Shown here one piece after another: positions 1-7,978 of a stretch of DNA of 62,786 nt. The notes under the pieces were generated by a model. That model was given only the letters and a program-made list of their open reading frames with translations, had not been told where the DNA came from and ran no database searches. The translations under genes were made by a program, and so were the position numbers. Source of the stretch: DASRBN01 sp035294305 (GTDB taxonomy: Bacteria; Chloroflexota; Ktedonobacteria; Ktedonobacterales; Ktedonobacteraceae). Within the stretch, counting starts at the first letter, position 1. Every line of letters begins with the position of its first letter. The stretch covers positions 1-62,786 of the forward strand of contig DATGLD010000037.1 in NCBI GenBank assembly GCA_035294305.1. The letters are read 5' to 3'.

Positions 1-2049
1 GCAGAAGAGAAACTGAAGTGGATCAAGGTCGTCCCACCAACGCAGGAGGAACTGGACGCGGTCGCCAGACTCTCGCCGGGCGACTATGAAATCGGCTTCC
101 AGCGCACCAACGATATCCTGGACGAGGCTCTGGAGGTCTTCCAGCGCTCCTGCCGCAGTTCCATGGGTATCGCCGGCGATGTAATGGTAGCGATCTTCAC
201 TGCCCAGGGCGACCTGGTCAATGGCGCGGCAGGAACCTACCTGCACGCCATCATCCAGCCCATTATCATCAAGTACATCCTCACCTACTACAGCCAGAAT
301 CCCGGCATCAAAGAGGGCGATATCTGGGTGGCCAACGATGCGTTGTATGGCGGAATCCATAACCCGGATGTCGTCGCGCTCATTCCGGTTTTCTACAAAG
401 GCAAGTTGATTGCCTGGTGCAGTGCTGCCAACCATACGACAGAGACGGGGGCAGTGGAGCCGGGAGGGATGCCTGTCATGGCCCCGGCGCGCTTTAGTGA
501 AGGCATGAACCTGCCGCCAATGAAGGTCGGTGAAAATGGTCAACTCCGCGAAGACTGGCTTGAGCTGTTCAATGCCTACGGTATACGCGCCCCGCAGATG
601 GTGGTGACCGACCTGAAGGCCCGTAGCACCGCTGCCGACCGTGCGCGGACGCGTGTGGTCGAACTGGCCGAGAAGGAAGGCCCCGAATTCGTGATTGGCC
701 TGCTGCGCAAGATGCTGCTGGTCGCGGAGGAGGGAGCACGCAAACGCATCGCCTCCTGGCCCGATGGCAAGTTTCGCGCTGTAGCCTTTGCCGATACTAT
801 CGGGGGGATGGGCTTCAGCCTGATCCGGTCTGCCTCCCTGACGGTCCATAAGCAAGGCGACCACCTCCTGCTGGACTTTACGGGAACCTCGCCCGAAAAC
901 CCCTCGTCGTATAATGCGCATGCTCAGGCAGCTGTGGGACACCTGGCGAATTTCCTCTATTCGTATATCTTCCACGACCTGCCGATCAGCAGCGCCACCT
1001 TCGCCCCCATTGATTGTTCCTTCCCGCCGGGCTGCGTCCTCAACCCGGACCCACGGGCGGCAACATCCTGCGCTGTGATGATCTGTACCGGCATTATGAG
1101 TTCAGCCGCTATCACCTTCTCCAAGATGATCTTTGGTACGCAGGAATGGCGGCAGGCGGTGGCCTCCTCGGCCAACGGGGGCAACGCCATGGTGATCGCG
1201 GGCCTCAGCCAGTGGGGACTGCCCTTTGCCGACATGCTTGCCTACTCGCTCAACACGGAAGGCCAGGGAGGTCGCGCTACCAGTCCGGGCATGGACGCTT
1301 CCCATTTTGCCTGGTGTCCTTTCGGACGCTCTCCCGACGTCGAGCTGATGGAGAATGAATTCCCTATGCTGGTGCCCATTTCCCAGCACTGGCAGGACTC
1401 CTGCGGCCATGGTGCGCATCGGGGCGGCAGTGGCACCGTCCAGGTGTGGGTCGCGCACCAGACACCCACCATTTTCTTCACGACGATTGCCGATAACAGC
1501 AAAGTGCAGACGCCGCAGCCACTCTTCGGTGGCTATGCGCCGCCGACGGTGCCGGGTATCAGTATTCGCGGAGCCGATCTTCTCCAGCGGATGAGTGCAG
1601 GGGATTCCGGCCTCAACCTGGATTTTTCCGCGCTCATCAATAGAGAGGCCATCCATGGAGAATGGGGTGATGAGCCATTCATTCGCTCCGTCCGGCCCTA
1701 CAACGAAGGAGATGTCATCACCTTTGGCTTCGCCAGTGGAGGGGCCGGCTATGGAGACCCACTCGATGCCGACCCGCAGCAGGTGGTGCAGGATGTCGAA
1801 GCCGAGATCGTCTCCGACTGGAGCGCACGCAACATCTACAAGGTCGCCTACGACCCGGACACCATGCGTGTCAACGTGGCGGAGACAGAGGCGCTGCGTG
1901 ATGCCGAGCGTAAAGCTCGGCTGGCACGTGGCCAGTCCTGGGACGACTTCCAGGCGGGGTGGTCGCAGCTGAGACCACCTGAGGAGGCGCTGGCCTGGTT
2001 CGGCTCATGGCCCGAGGGGAAAGTGCTCACCCCTATATTCAGACCATAG
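1..2049 (+). CDS. Hydantoinase B/oxoprolinase family protein (acetone carboxylase alpha-like), 5' partial
   Basis: The reading frame is open from the first base of the window, so the true start lies upstream; about 682 residues are visible. The sequence has the HyuB/AcxB pattern: an 'AGDVMVAIFTAQGDLV' segment near the start, then 'GDIWVANDALYGGIHNPD', where this family usually has GDvfi.NDPy.GGtH.pD, and a glycine-rich C-terminal stretch 'FGFASGGAGYGDPLDADP'. Members hydrolyse or carboxylate small substrates with ATP (N-methylhydantoinase, 5-oxoprolinase, acetone and acetophenone carboxylases), normally with a HyuA-type partner, which would lie outside the window. It is the first visible gene of a run of plus-strand genes for CoA-thioester chemistry, which favours a carboxylase or ring-opening role. 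The exact substrate cannot be read from the sequence. Confidence 0.85.
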   Translation, partial: AEEKLKWIKVVPPTQEELDAVARLSPGDYEIGFQRTNDILDEALEVFQRSCRSSMGIAGDVMVAIFTAQGDLVNGAAGTYLHAIIQPIIIKYILTYYSQNPGIKEGDIWVANDALYGGIHNPDVVALIPVFYKGKLIAWCSAANHTTETGAVEPGGMPVMAPARFSEGMNLPPMKVGENGQLREDWLELFNAYGIRAPQMVVTDLKARSTAADRARTRVVELAEKEGPEFVIGLLRKMLLVAEEGARKRIASWPDGKFRAVAFADTIGGMGFSLIRSASLTVHKQGDHLLLDFTGTSPENPSSYNAHAQAAVGHLANFLYSYIFHDLPISSATFAPIDCSFPPGCVLNPDPRAATSCAVMICTGIMSSAAITFSKMIFGTQEWRQAVASSANGGNAMVIAGLSQWGLPFADMLAYSLNTEGQGGRATSPGMDASHFAWCPFGRSPDVELMENEFPMLVPISQHWQDSCGHGAHRGGSGTVQVWVAHQTPTIFFTTIADNSKVQTPQPLFGGYAPPTVPGISIRGADLLQRMSAGDSGLNLDFSALINREAIHGEWGDEPFIRSVRPYNEGDVITFGFASGGAGYGDPLDADPQQVVQDVEAEIVSDWSARNIYKVAYDPDTMRVNVAETEALRDAERKARLARGQSWDDFQAGWSQLRPPEEALAWFGSWPEGKVLTPIFRP

Positions 2050-2087
2050 CTTTGTGCGCCCGGGAAAGCTATAATGGAGAGGAGTGT

Positions 2088-2159
2088 ATGAACGCCAGTC
2101 ATCGTTCCGTTCTGGCTCGCGATGGAGTAACTCATCTCTACCACGGCTTCTCGTATTGA
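2088..2159 (+). CDS. Possible 23-residue leader ORF between hydantoinase and UroD-like genes
   Basis: An ATG at 2088 follows a GGAGAGGAG ribosome-binding stretch and opens a 23-codon frame ending in TGA at 2157-2159, just before the UroD-like gene. The product has no recognisable motif. It may be a translated leader or simply a chance frame in the 126-base gap. The good Shine-Dalgarno sequence is the only support. Confidence 0.2.
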   Translation: MNASHRSVLARDGVTHLYHGFSY

Positions 2160-2175
2160 CCATGGATCGCTGACA

Positions 2176-3111
2176 ATGCCGATACCAGTAGTGAAAGCAT
2201 TGATAGAGGGGAAACCTCCAGGCAGGCAGCTCTTCATGCCGCTAATCTTTGCGCTGGCTGCCAGACTGGAGGATGTTCCCTTGCCCGATTTTGTGATAAA
2301 TCCAACCAAGATCACCAAGGGACTGGTGGCGCTCTACCAGCGCCTGCGTCCTGATGGCATCACCTGCTATTTCGATCTCTTCCTCATCGCGGAGGCGCTG
2401 GGCTGTCGACTGCACTGGAACACCTATCCCCCCACATTGCAGACGCCAACCAGCGAGGCCGTCCTGGCAATGCTCCAGCCGCCGGGTGACATCAAGCGGC
2501 GCGGCAGGTTGCCGGTTGCGCTGGAAGTGGTCCACCGCGTGCAGGGGACCCTGCACAACGGACCTGCGCTGGTGGTCGGCTTGCCTGGCCCCCTGCGTGT
2601 TGCGCAGCAACTCTTCGGGCTGGATGTTTTGCGTGGGCTTGCCGAAGGAGAGGACGACGCACTCGATAGCTTTGAGGCCCTGGTCGAGATCACGCTGCCC
2701 ATCGCGCAGGCGTTCTGCCTGGCGGGAGCCAACCTGCTGTACTTCGATGAAAGTGATGTTCCCGTGGAGCTTTTGCCCGACTGGGAGGCGGCAACGGTCG
2801 CCCTCTGGAAGACGGTGCGCTTTCATGGCGCCCTGCCCGTCCTCTCTCTTCCGCAGCCTCTGCAGTTTGAAGACCAGGCGAATGCGCCGCTGCTCTGTCT
2901 GAAAGCGGCATCAGTCGAGCAAGTGGCTCTTCCCAAAGGGCCATTTGCGCTCGCGCTTCCCGTTCTGGCAGAAGCCGTACCGGATGTATCTCGCTGGACG
3001 CGGGCGAAAGAGTGTGTGCTGGTGACAACCGATGGCGAGATATCCTATCAACTGGAGATCCAGAAACTGGAACGGCGCGTAGCGGCTCTGCGGGCCCTTT
3101 GCCAGAGCTGA
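2176..3111 (+). CDS. Uroporphyrinogen decarboxylase-like (UroD/MtaA superfamily) protein
   Basis: This 311-residue protein resembles the UroD superfamily: an N-terminal 'VVKALIEGKPPGRQLFMPLI' block like the usual A-L-G-..-P-D-R-x-P-x start, then a 'DGITCYFDLFLIAEALGC' segment matching the conserved D-x-x-x-x-x-D-..-E-A-x-G-x region. The superfamily includes true UroD (haem synthesis) and methylcobamide:CoM methyltransferases such as MtaA and CmuA. It is shorter than HemE (about 340-350) and lies in a catabolic operon, so a methyl-transfer or other non-haem role is more likely than haem synthesis; this is inference. The ATG at 2176 has no clear Shine-Dalgarno sequence. The frame is open back to 2131 without another ATG, so the start is the least certain part. 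The next gene begins 31 bases downstream. Confidence 0.6.
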   Translation: MPIPVVKALIEGKPPGRQLFMPLIFALAARLEDVPLPDFVINPTKITKGLVALYQRLRPDGITCYFDLFLIAEALGCRLHWNTYPPTLQTPTSEAVLAMLQPPGDIKRRGRLPVALEVVHRVQGTLHNGPALVVGLPGPLRVAQQLFGLDVLRGLAEGEDDALDSFEALVEITLPIAQAFCLAGANLLYFDESDVPVELLPDWEAATVALWKTVRFHGALPVLSLPQPLQFEDQANAPLLCLKAASVEQVALPKGPFALALPVLAEAVPDVSRWTRAKECVLVTTDGEISYQLEIQKLERRVAALRALCQS

Positions 3112-3142
3112 TCCATCACATGTCGTGAAAGAGGAGAAATGT

Positions 3143-4483
3143 ATGACCTATCCGCGCTACTACAACGCCCGCGTCGAAACCATGCCGCTCAAGCAGATCC
3201 AGGAGATGCAGGAGCGGAAGCTGCGCAAGCAGCTGGCGTACAACTATCAGCACTCCGCCTTTTACCGGCAGAAATTTGATGAGGCGGGCGTGCATCCCGA
3301 GGATATCCGCACGCTTGAGGATCTGGCGCGGCTCCCTTTCACGACAAAAGAGGAACTGCGTGATAGCCAGCTTGAGCATCCTCCCCTGGGACGCCACGCC
3401 GCAGTTCCCATGTCGCGGGTGATTCGCATCCACTCCTCGTCCGGCACCACAGGACGCCCCAGCTATGTCGGCATTACCAGACATGACCGCGACACCTGGA
3501 TTGAGTCCGTCGCCCGCGTCTACTGGTCGGAGGGGGTGCGCCCCGACTCGATCGTCGTCATGGGATTCGGCATGAGCTTTTTCGTGGGCGGCCTGCCCCT
3601 GCACAACTCCATCGAGGAGATTGGGGCCACCTTCGTCCCCGTTGGGACCGGCGCCTCCGACCGCTTGATCACCTCGATCCAGAATCTGGGGGCGACCCAA
3701 CTGACCTGCACCCCCTCCTATGCCATCTATCTGGCGGAATACGTGCGCAATAAATTTCATGTCGAACCGAGCACACTGGGCATCCGGCGCATCCAGCTGG
3801 GCGCGGAACCAGGAGGTGGCGTACCAGCCGTGCGGCAGCGCATCGAGGAGGATTGGGGAGCTTTCGTCACCGAGGGTATCGGCAACGCCGACGTGATCCC
3901 CGTCTATGCCGCCGACTGTGACGAGCGTAACGGCATGCATTTCCTGACTCCCGATTTCGCCATCCTCGAAATCATCGACCCGGAGACGGGAGCATCTCTG
4001 CCACTTGACCGACCGCAAGTGCAGGGCGAAATGGTCTTCACCCACATCGACCGCGAGTGCGTCCCGCTGGTGCGCTTCCGCACGCGCGACCGCGTGGTGG
4101 TCTGGACAGACCCCTGTGTCTGTGGCCGCTCCGGCGTGCGCATCCGCTGCGTCGGGCGCACCGATGATCTGCTGATCCTGCGTGGGGTGAATGTCTGGCC
4201 TTCTGCTATCAAGGACGTGCTGATGGCAATGCGTCCGCGTACAACAGGCGAGGTGCAGATTGTACTGACGCAGCCCGGCCCTCGCGTTGACCCACCCCTG
4301 CATCTGAAGGTAGAATATGGCTCAGATGTGGAAGATCTGGCGGGACTGAAACGCGAAATCGAAGAGGGGATGCGCGACAAACTCATTTTTACAGCGAACG
4401 TTGAACTGGTGCCGCCGGGAACGCTGCCGCGCTTCGAGATGAAGGCACAGCTCACTCGTAAGACGTATGAGCAGGTGCGATAA
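3143..4483 (+). CDS. Phenylacetate-CoA ligase family (PaaK-like) AMP-forming acyl-CoA synthetase, copy 1
   Basis: The protein has 446 residues, the usual PaaK size (about 430-450). It has the PaaK-type start 'LRKQLAYNYQHSAFYRQKFDEAG', the AMP-binding loop 'IHSSSGTTGRPSYVG', a 'QLGAEPGGG' segment corresponding to the usual 'GAEP' motif, and a C-terminal 'LRGVNVWPSAIKDVL' matching the PaaK 'RGvNvfPsqIE' block. 'CVCGRSGVRI' resembles the Cys-x-Cys-G-R motif seen in this family. Such enzymes activate aromatic or other carboxylic acids to CoA thioesters via an adenylate. I placed the start at 3143 because GAGGAG lies six bases upstream; a GTG at 3125 in the same frame is less likely. It lies between the UroD-like and thiolase genes. 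A second PaaK-like protein follows at 7979, so the operon probably activates two acids or two stages. Confidence 0.85.
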   Translation: MTYPRYYNARVETMPLKQIQEMQERKLRKQLAYNYQHSAFYRQKFDEAGVHPEDIRTLEDLARLPFTTKEELRDSQLEHPPLGRHAAVPMSRVIRIHSSSGTTGRPSYVGITRHDRDTWIESVARVYWSEGVRPDSIVVMGFGMSFFVGGLPLHNSIEEIGATFVPVGTGASDRLITSIQNLGATQLTCTPSYAIYLAEYVRNKFHVEPSTLGIRRIQLGAEPGGGVPAVRQRIEEDWGAFVTEGIGNADVIPVYAADCDERNGMHFLTPDFAILEIIDPETGASLPLDRPQVQGEMVFTHIDRECVPLVRFRTRDRVVVWTDPCVCGRSGVRIRCVGRTDDLLILRGVNVWPSAIKDVLMAMRPRTTGEVQIVLTQPGPRVDPPLHLKVEYGSDVEDLAGLKREIEEGMRDKLIFTANVELVPPGTLPRFEMKAQLTRKTYEQVR

Positions 4484-4497
4484 AGGGGAGGAAAGAG

Positions 4498-5709
4498 ATG
4501 GCGCAATTTGACTCGGTCTACATTCCGTATGGTGGCTACTGGTCAACGCCGTTTGTACGCTGGCAGGGCAATTTTGCGCACCTGCACCCGATCCGCTTCG
4601 CGGCGGATGTGACCAGACGTACACTGCGCGAACGCCATATAGCGCCTGAGAACTTTGATGCGCTGTTCCTGGGCATGACAATCATTGCTGAGCATAGCTT
4701 CTATGGCGCACCCTGGCTGGCGGGGCTGATCGGCGCAGCAGGAATCGGTGGCCCGACCATCAATCAGGCATGCGCGACTTCGGCTCGCGTGCTGGCGAGC
4801 GCCGCCTTCGAGGTGGAGACCGACGTCGAGCGCTGTATTCTGGCGATCACCTGCGACAAGACCAGCAACGGCCCGCATATCTATTACCCCAACCCTCTGG
4901 CTCCCGGCGGCAAGGGCGAGAGCGAGGAGTGGGTGTGGGACAGCTTCAACTGCGATCCCTACGCTCAGAACGCGATGATCGAGACCGCCGAAAACGTTGC
5001 GGCGGAATCTGGCATCACAGGGGAAGAGCAAAACGCCCTCACGCTGCTGCGCTACCAGCAGTACCAGGAAGCCCTCAAGGAGAACGCTGCCTTTCATCGC
5101 CGCTACATGGTCACTCCACTGGAGGTGCAAGATCTTTCTGGGCGGAAAGCGCTGGCAACGGTAACGGACGATGAAGGCATCTATCCCACCACTGCCGAAG
5201 GGCTGGCGAGGCTGCGCCCGGTGAAGCAGGGTGGCACGGTCAGCTTCGGCACACAGACACATCCTGCCGATGGCAGCTGCGGCATGATCGTGACCTCGCG
5301 CGAGCGCGCCAGGGAACTTAGCCGCGACCAGGCCATCGAGATACAGGTACTTGGGTTTGGTCAGGCCCGGGCAAAGAAGGGCTTCATGGCGCAGGCCACG
5401 GTTCCGGCAGCCCGTAGCGCGCTCACCGCGGCGGGTGTGAACCTGACCGAAATGAAAGCGATCAAGACGCATAACCCCTTCGCCGTCAACGACATCTACC
5501 TGGCACGCGAGCTGGGTCTTCCCCTTGAAAGCTTCAACAATTATGGCTGCTCGCTCATCTTCGGCCATCCTCAAGGGCCAACCGGTATGCGCCAGGTGAT
5601 CGAGTTAATTGAAGAACTGGCTTTGCTTGGAGGCGGCTACGGCCTCTTCACAGGCTGCGCTGCTGGTGATACGGGGGCAGCCTTCGTCCTGCGCGTGGAC
5701 GTGCATTAA
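4498..5709 (+). CDS. Thiolase family protein (acetyl-CoA acetyltransferase-like)
   Basis: This 403-residue protein keeps the thiolase catalytic set. Cys92 in 'NQACATSARVL' matches the acyl-accepting cysteine, His357 in 'FGHPQGPTG' matches the GHP-x-G-x-S/T-G motif, and Cys387 in 'TGCAAGDTGAA' matches the C-terminal deprotonating cysteine. The length fits biosynthetic or degradative thiolases (about 390-400). It would cleave or form a beta-ketoacyl-CoA. No DUF35/OB-fold partner is beside it. It starts 14 bases after the CoA ligase with GGGGAGG upstream. Together with the enoyl-CoA hydratase and two CoA ligases it gives a beta-oxidation-like route. The first catalytic block is somewhat divergent, so an unusual substrate is possible. 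Confidence 0.85.
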   Translation: MAQFDSVYIPYGGYWSTPFVRWQGNFAHLHPIRFAADVTRRTLRERHIAPENFDALFLGMTIIAEHSFYGAPWLAGLIGAAGIGGPTINQACATSARVLASAAFEVETDVERCILAITCDKTSNGPHIYYPNPLAPGGKGESEEWVWDSFNCDPYAQNAMIETAENVAAESGITGEEQNALTLLRYQQYQEALKENAAFHRRYMVTPLEVQDLSGRKALATVTDDEGIYPTTAEGLARLRPVKQGGTVSFGTQTHPADGSCGMIVTSRERARELSRDQAIEIQVLGFGQARAKKGFMAQATVPAARSALTAAGVNLTEMKAIKTHNPFAVNDIYLARELGLPLESFNNYGCSLIFGHPQGPTGMRQVIELIEELALLGGGYGLFTGCAAGDTGAAFVLRVDVH

Positions 5710-5773
5710 GGATTGGTTGAAATGGTCTGCTCATTTTTGAGTCAGGCGTTTTTGAATGGAGGGCAGAGAATTT

Positions 5774-6550
5774 ATGGGGGAATCGCCAGATATTTCCTCG
5801 AAAGAGGCCATCCGCCAGGGCGTCTGGAGTCAACTCCGCTCCATTGCCCGACCGGATTCGCGTTTTCACTGGAACTTCGCCGAATTTATTGCCGATTATG
5901 AAGGCTCCGAGGTTGGTGCCGAGCGTCTCCAGGCTCTCCCTGCCTGGAAAAATAGTAAACTCATGTTTATCACACCGGATAATAACCTGGAAGTGGTGCG
6001 CCGCAAAGCGATGGAGGATGGCAAGCGCTTTGTCATGTCCACCTATGGCATTGCCCGCGGCTTCCTTTCCATCGATCCGGCACAAATCTCTCCAGAGAAT
6101 TACGGCTGGGCGGCAACGCTGGATGGCATGGATCGCTTCGGCCAGCCAGTGAGCCTGTTGGATATCCGCTCGCTGGGGAGATTTGATCTGCTGGTGACCG
6201 GTGCTTCAGCCGTCAGCACGCATGGCATTCGCTTCGGCAAGGGACACGGCTACTTTGACCTGGAATGGGCCATGTTCTCCGAGGCGCGTTGCTTGTCCGA
6301 CGATCCCCTGGTGGTGTGTGCTGTGCATGACTGCCAGGTCGTCGACCTTGACCTGCCTGGCTCGGAATTCGATACTCGTGTAGACCTGATTATCACCCCG
6401 ATACGAGCCATTCCTATCGCCAGAGAGCATGGGCACCAGCCCGGGCGCGTGGTCTGGGAGCGGCTTGAACCGGGCATCGTCGAGCGCATTCCCCCACTGC
6501 AGGAGTTGCGGCAGTGGCAAAGCCAACAGAAGGGAGTAGAGCATGAGTAA
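5774..6550 (+). CDS. 5-formyltetrahydrofolate cyclo-ligase-like protein (MTHFS domain)
   Basis: About 258 residues. The C-terminal half carries 'GIRFGKGHGYFDLEWAM', which corresponds to the G-x-G-x-G-Y-Y-D motif of 5-formyl-THF cyclo-ligase, and an N-terminal 'KEAIRQGVWSQL' like the usual K-x-x-x-R-x-x-x-W/L start. It is longer than housekeeping MTHFS (about 190-200) and closer to the MTHFSD-type domain, so it may bind a folate or nucleotide-like ligand without being the standard cyclo-ligase. I chose ATG 5774 because GGAGGG lies ten bases upstream; an in-frame ATG at 5756 lacks a ribosome-binding site. It overlaps the permease gene by eight bases, which argues for translational coupling. Its place in this operon hints at one-carbon chemistry, but that is inference. 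Confidence 0.65.
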   Translation: MGESPDISSKEAIRQGVWSQLRSIARPDSRFHWNFAEFIADYEGSEVGAERLQALPAWKNSKLMFITPDNNLEVVRRKAMEDGKRFVMSTYGIARGFLSIDPAQISPENYGWAATLDGMDRFGQPVSLLDIRSLGRFDLLVTGASAVSTHGIRFGKGHGYFDLEWAMFSEARCLSDDPLVVCAVHDCQVVDLDLPGSEFDTRVDLIITPIRAIPIAREHGHQPGRVVWERLEPGIVERIPPLQELRQWQSQQKGVEHE

Positions 6551-7967
6551 AGTGCAAGATGACCGGGTAGGGGTCGTGGAGCAACGGGGCATCGAACTGG
6601 TGCCGGAAAATGAGCGGCATGGCAAGCCGCGTGACCTGTTCTTCATGTGGCTTGGTACCAATACCAATGTTTTTTACATCATCAACGGCGCGTTGCTGAT
6701 CTCACTGGGACTCAACTTCCTGCAAAGTTTGCTCATTATCCTGCTCGGCAACATCGTCGGCTTCTTCCTGCTTGGGCTAACCAGTCTGCAAGGGCCACGC
6801 ACAGGGACGGCCACCTTTGCTATTAACCGCGCCGCTTTCGGCCCCAACGGTGGCCGCCTGCTCGCCTTCTTCAACTGGCTCACGCTGGTCGGCTTCGAGG
6901 GGTCGGGCCTGGCGCTTGCCGTCATCGCTCTGCTCACCCTGGCCCATGCTCTGGGCCTGTCGGTCGCCGATGCCCTCTGGTTTAAAGCCCTCGTTATTGT
7001 GCTCGTCGCCGCCGTGCAGGTCTATATTCCCACGTTGGGACATGCCACCATCATGGTGGTGCAGAAGGTGCTGGCCTGGGTTTTTGTCGCCTTCTTCCTG
7101 CTGGTCTCCATCCTTATTGCCGGAAAAGCGCAGCTCACCGGTGGGCATGCCGGGACCTTTGCCACCATGACGCTGGGCTTTGCCCTCATGGTCTCAGCAG
7201 GCGGCATCTCCTGGGCCAACACTGGCAGCGATTACTCGCGCTATCTGCCTGCCAACGCCAGTCCCATTGCCATCTTCTGGTACTCCTCTCTTGGGGGCAT
7301 GATTCCGGCGATCCTGTTAGAAATCGTGGGAGCAGCCGTGGCGGCACAACTGCCTAGCGCATCCGATCCCATCTCTGGCCTGCCATCGGCCTTACCGACC
7401 TGGTTTCTGGCTCCCTACCTGCTGGTGCTCTTCTTCAACCTGCTGGCGGTCAACGCCATCGACCTGTATTCTTCCGGCCTGACCTTACAGACCATTGGTT
7501 TGAAGGTCAAACGCTGGGTGGCGACCTTCATCGATATGGTCATCTGTACCGTGCTGGCGGCCATCGCGATCTTCAACGCCGATTTCAACACGCTCTACGG
7601 CCAGTTTCTCTCGCTGCTCATCATCTTCCTGGCTCCCTGGTGCGCCATCTATCTCACCGATGCCTGGCGGCGTCGCAACCGCTATAACCCGGAAGGGCTG
7701 CTGGCCCGTCTGGGTGGTCCTTACTGGTATCAGGGCGGTATCAATCCGGCTGGGCTGATCGCTATGCTTGGCGGCATGATTGCCTCCGCCCTCTGGCTCA
7801 ACTCGACGCTGCTGCAAGGGCCGCTCTCCCGGCTCTTCGGGGATTCCGATATGAGCGTCTTCACCGGCTTCATCGTCGCCGCCGTGTTGTATCTCTTGCT
7901 GGCCCGCGCGTTCGTTCCCTCAGTCAGACCGACAGGGGAAGAAGTTCAGCCAGCCAGCAAGTTGTGA
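6543..7967 (+). CDS. NCS1 family permease (cytosine/purine/allantoin/hydantoin transporter)
   Basis: A 474-residue, strongly hydrophobic protein with about twelve membrane segments. The N-terminal 'PRDLFFMWLGTNTNVFYI' and 'GPRTGTATFAINRAAFGPNG' match the start of nucleobase:cation symporter-1 transporters such as CodB and Mhp1. 'SWANTGSDYSRYLP' is the family's central substrate/sodium-site block (typically ..aSDYsRY.P). NCS1 proteins import cytosine, purines, allantoin, hydantoins, uracil or thiamine. The start overlaps the end of the preceding gene (ATGA), and the next gene begins 11 bases downstream, so it is embedded in the operon. Because the window also holds a hydantoinase-B-type subunit, a heterocyclic substrate such as a hydantoin or purine product is a reasonable guess, but this is inference. 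Confidence 0.9.
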   Translation: MSKVQDDRVGVVEQRGIELVPENERHGKPRDLFFMWLGTNTNVFYIINGALLISLGLNFLQSLLIILLGNIVGFFLLGLTSLQGPRTGTATFAINRAAFGPNGGRLLAFFNWLTLVGFEGSGLALAVIALLTLAHALGLSVADALWFKALVIVLVAAVQVYIPTLGHATIMVVQKVLAWVFVAFFLLVSILIAGKAQLTGGHAGTFATMTLGFALMVSAGGISWANTGSDYSRYLPANASPIAIFWYSSLGGMIPAILLEIVGAAVAAQLPSASDPISGLPSALPTWFLAPYLLVLFFNLLAVNAIDLYSSGLTLQTIGLKVKRWVATFIDMVICTVLAAIAIFNADFNTLYGQFLSLLIIFLAPWCAIYLTDAWRRRNRYNPEGLLARLGGPYWYQGGINPAGLIAMLGGMIASALWLNSTLLQGPLSRLFGDSDMSVFTGFIVAAVLYLLLARAFVPSVRPTGEEVQPASKL

Positions 7968-7978
7968 GAGGGAAGGGG

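Noticed and set aside
1102..1656. Long minus-strand frames opposite the hydantoinase B-like gene
   Set aside because: They lie fully inside a well-supported coding gene on the other strand, have no ribosome-binding site and show no known motif; they reflect the high G+C third-position pattern.
3116..4303. 395-codon minus-strand frame opposite the first PaaK-like gene
   Set aside because: It mirrors the codon pattern of the CoA ligase and its translation is His/Gly/Ala-rich without any domain. The plus-strand gene has a clear start and motifs.
4543..5574. 343-codon minus-strand frame opposite the thiolase
   Set aside because: Complete overlap with a gene that keeps all thiolase catalytic residues; the shadow frame has no recognisable feature.
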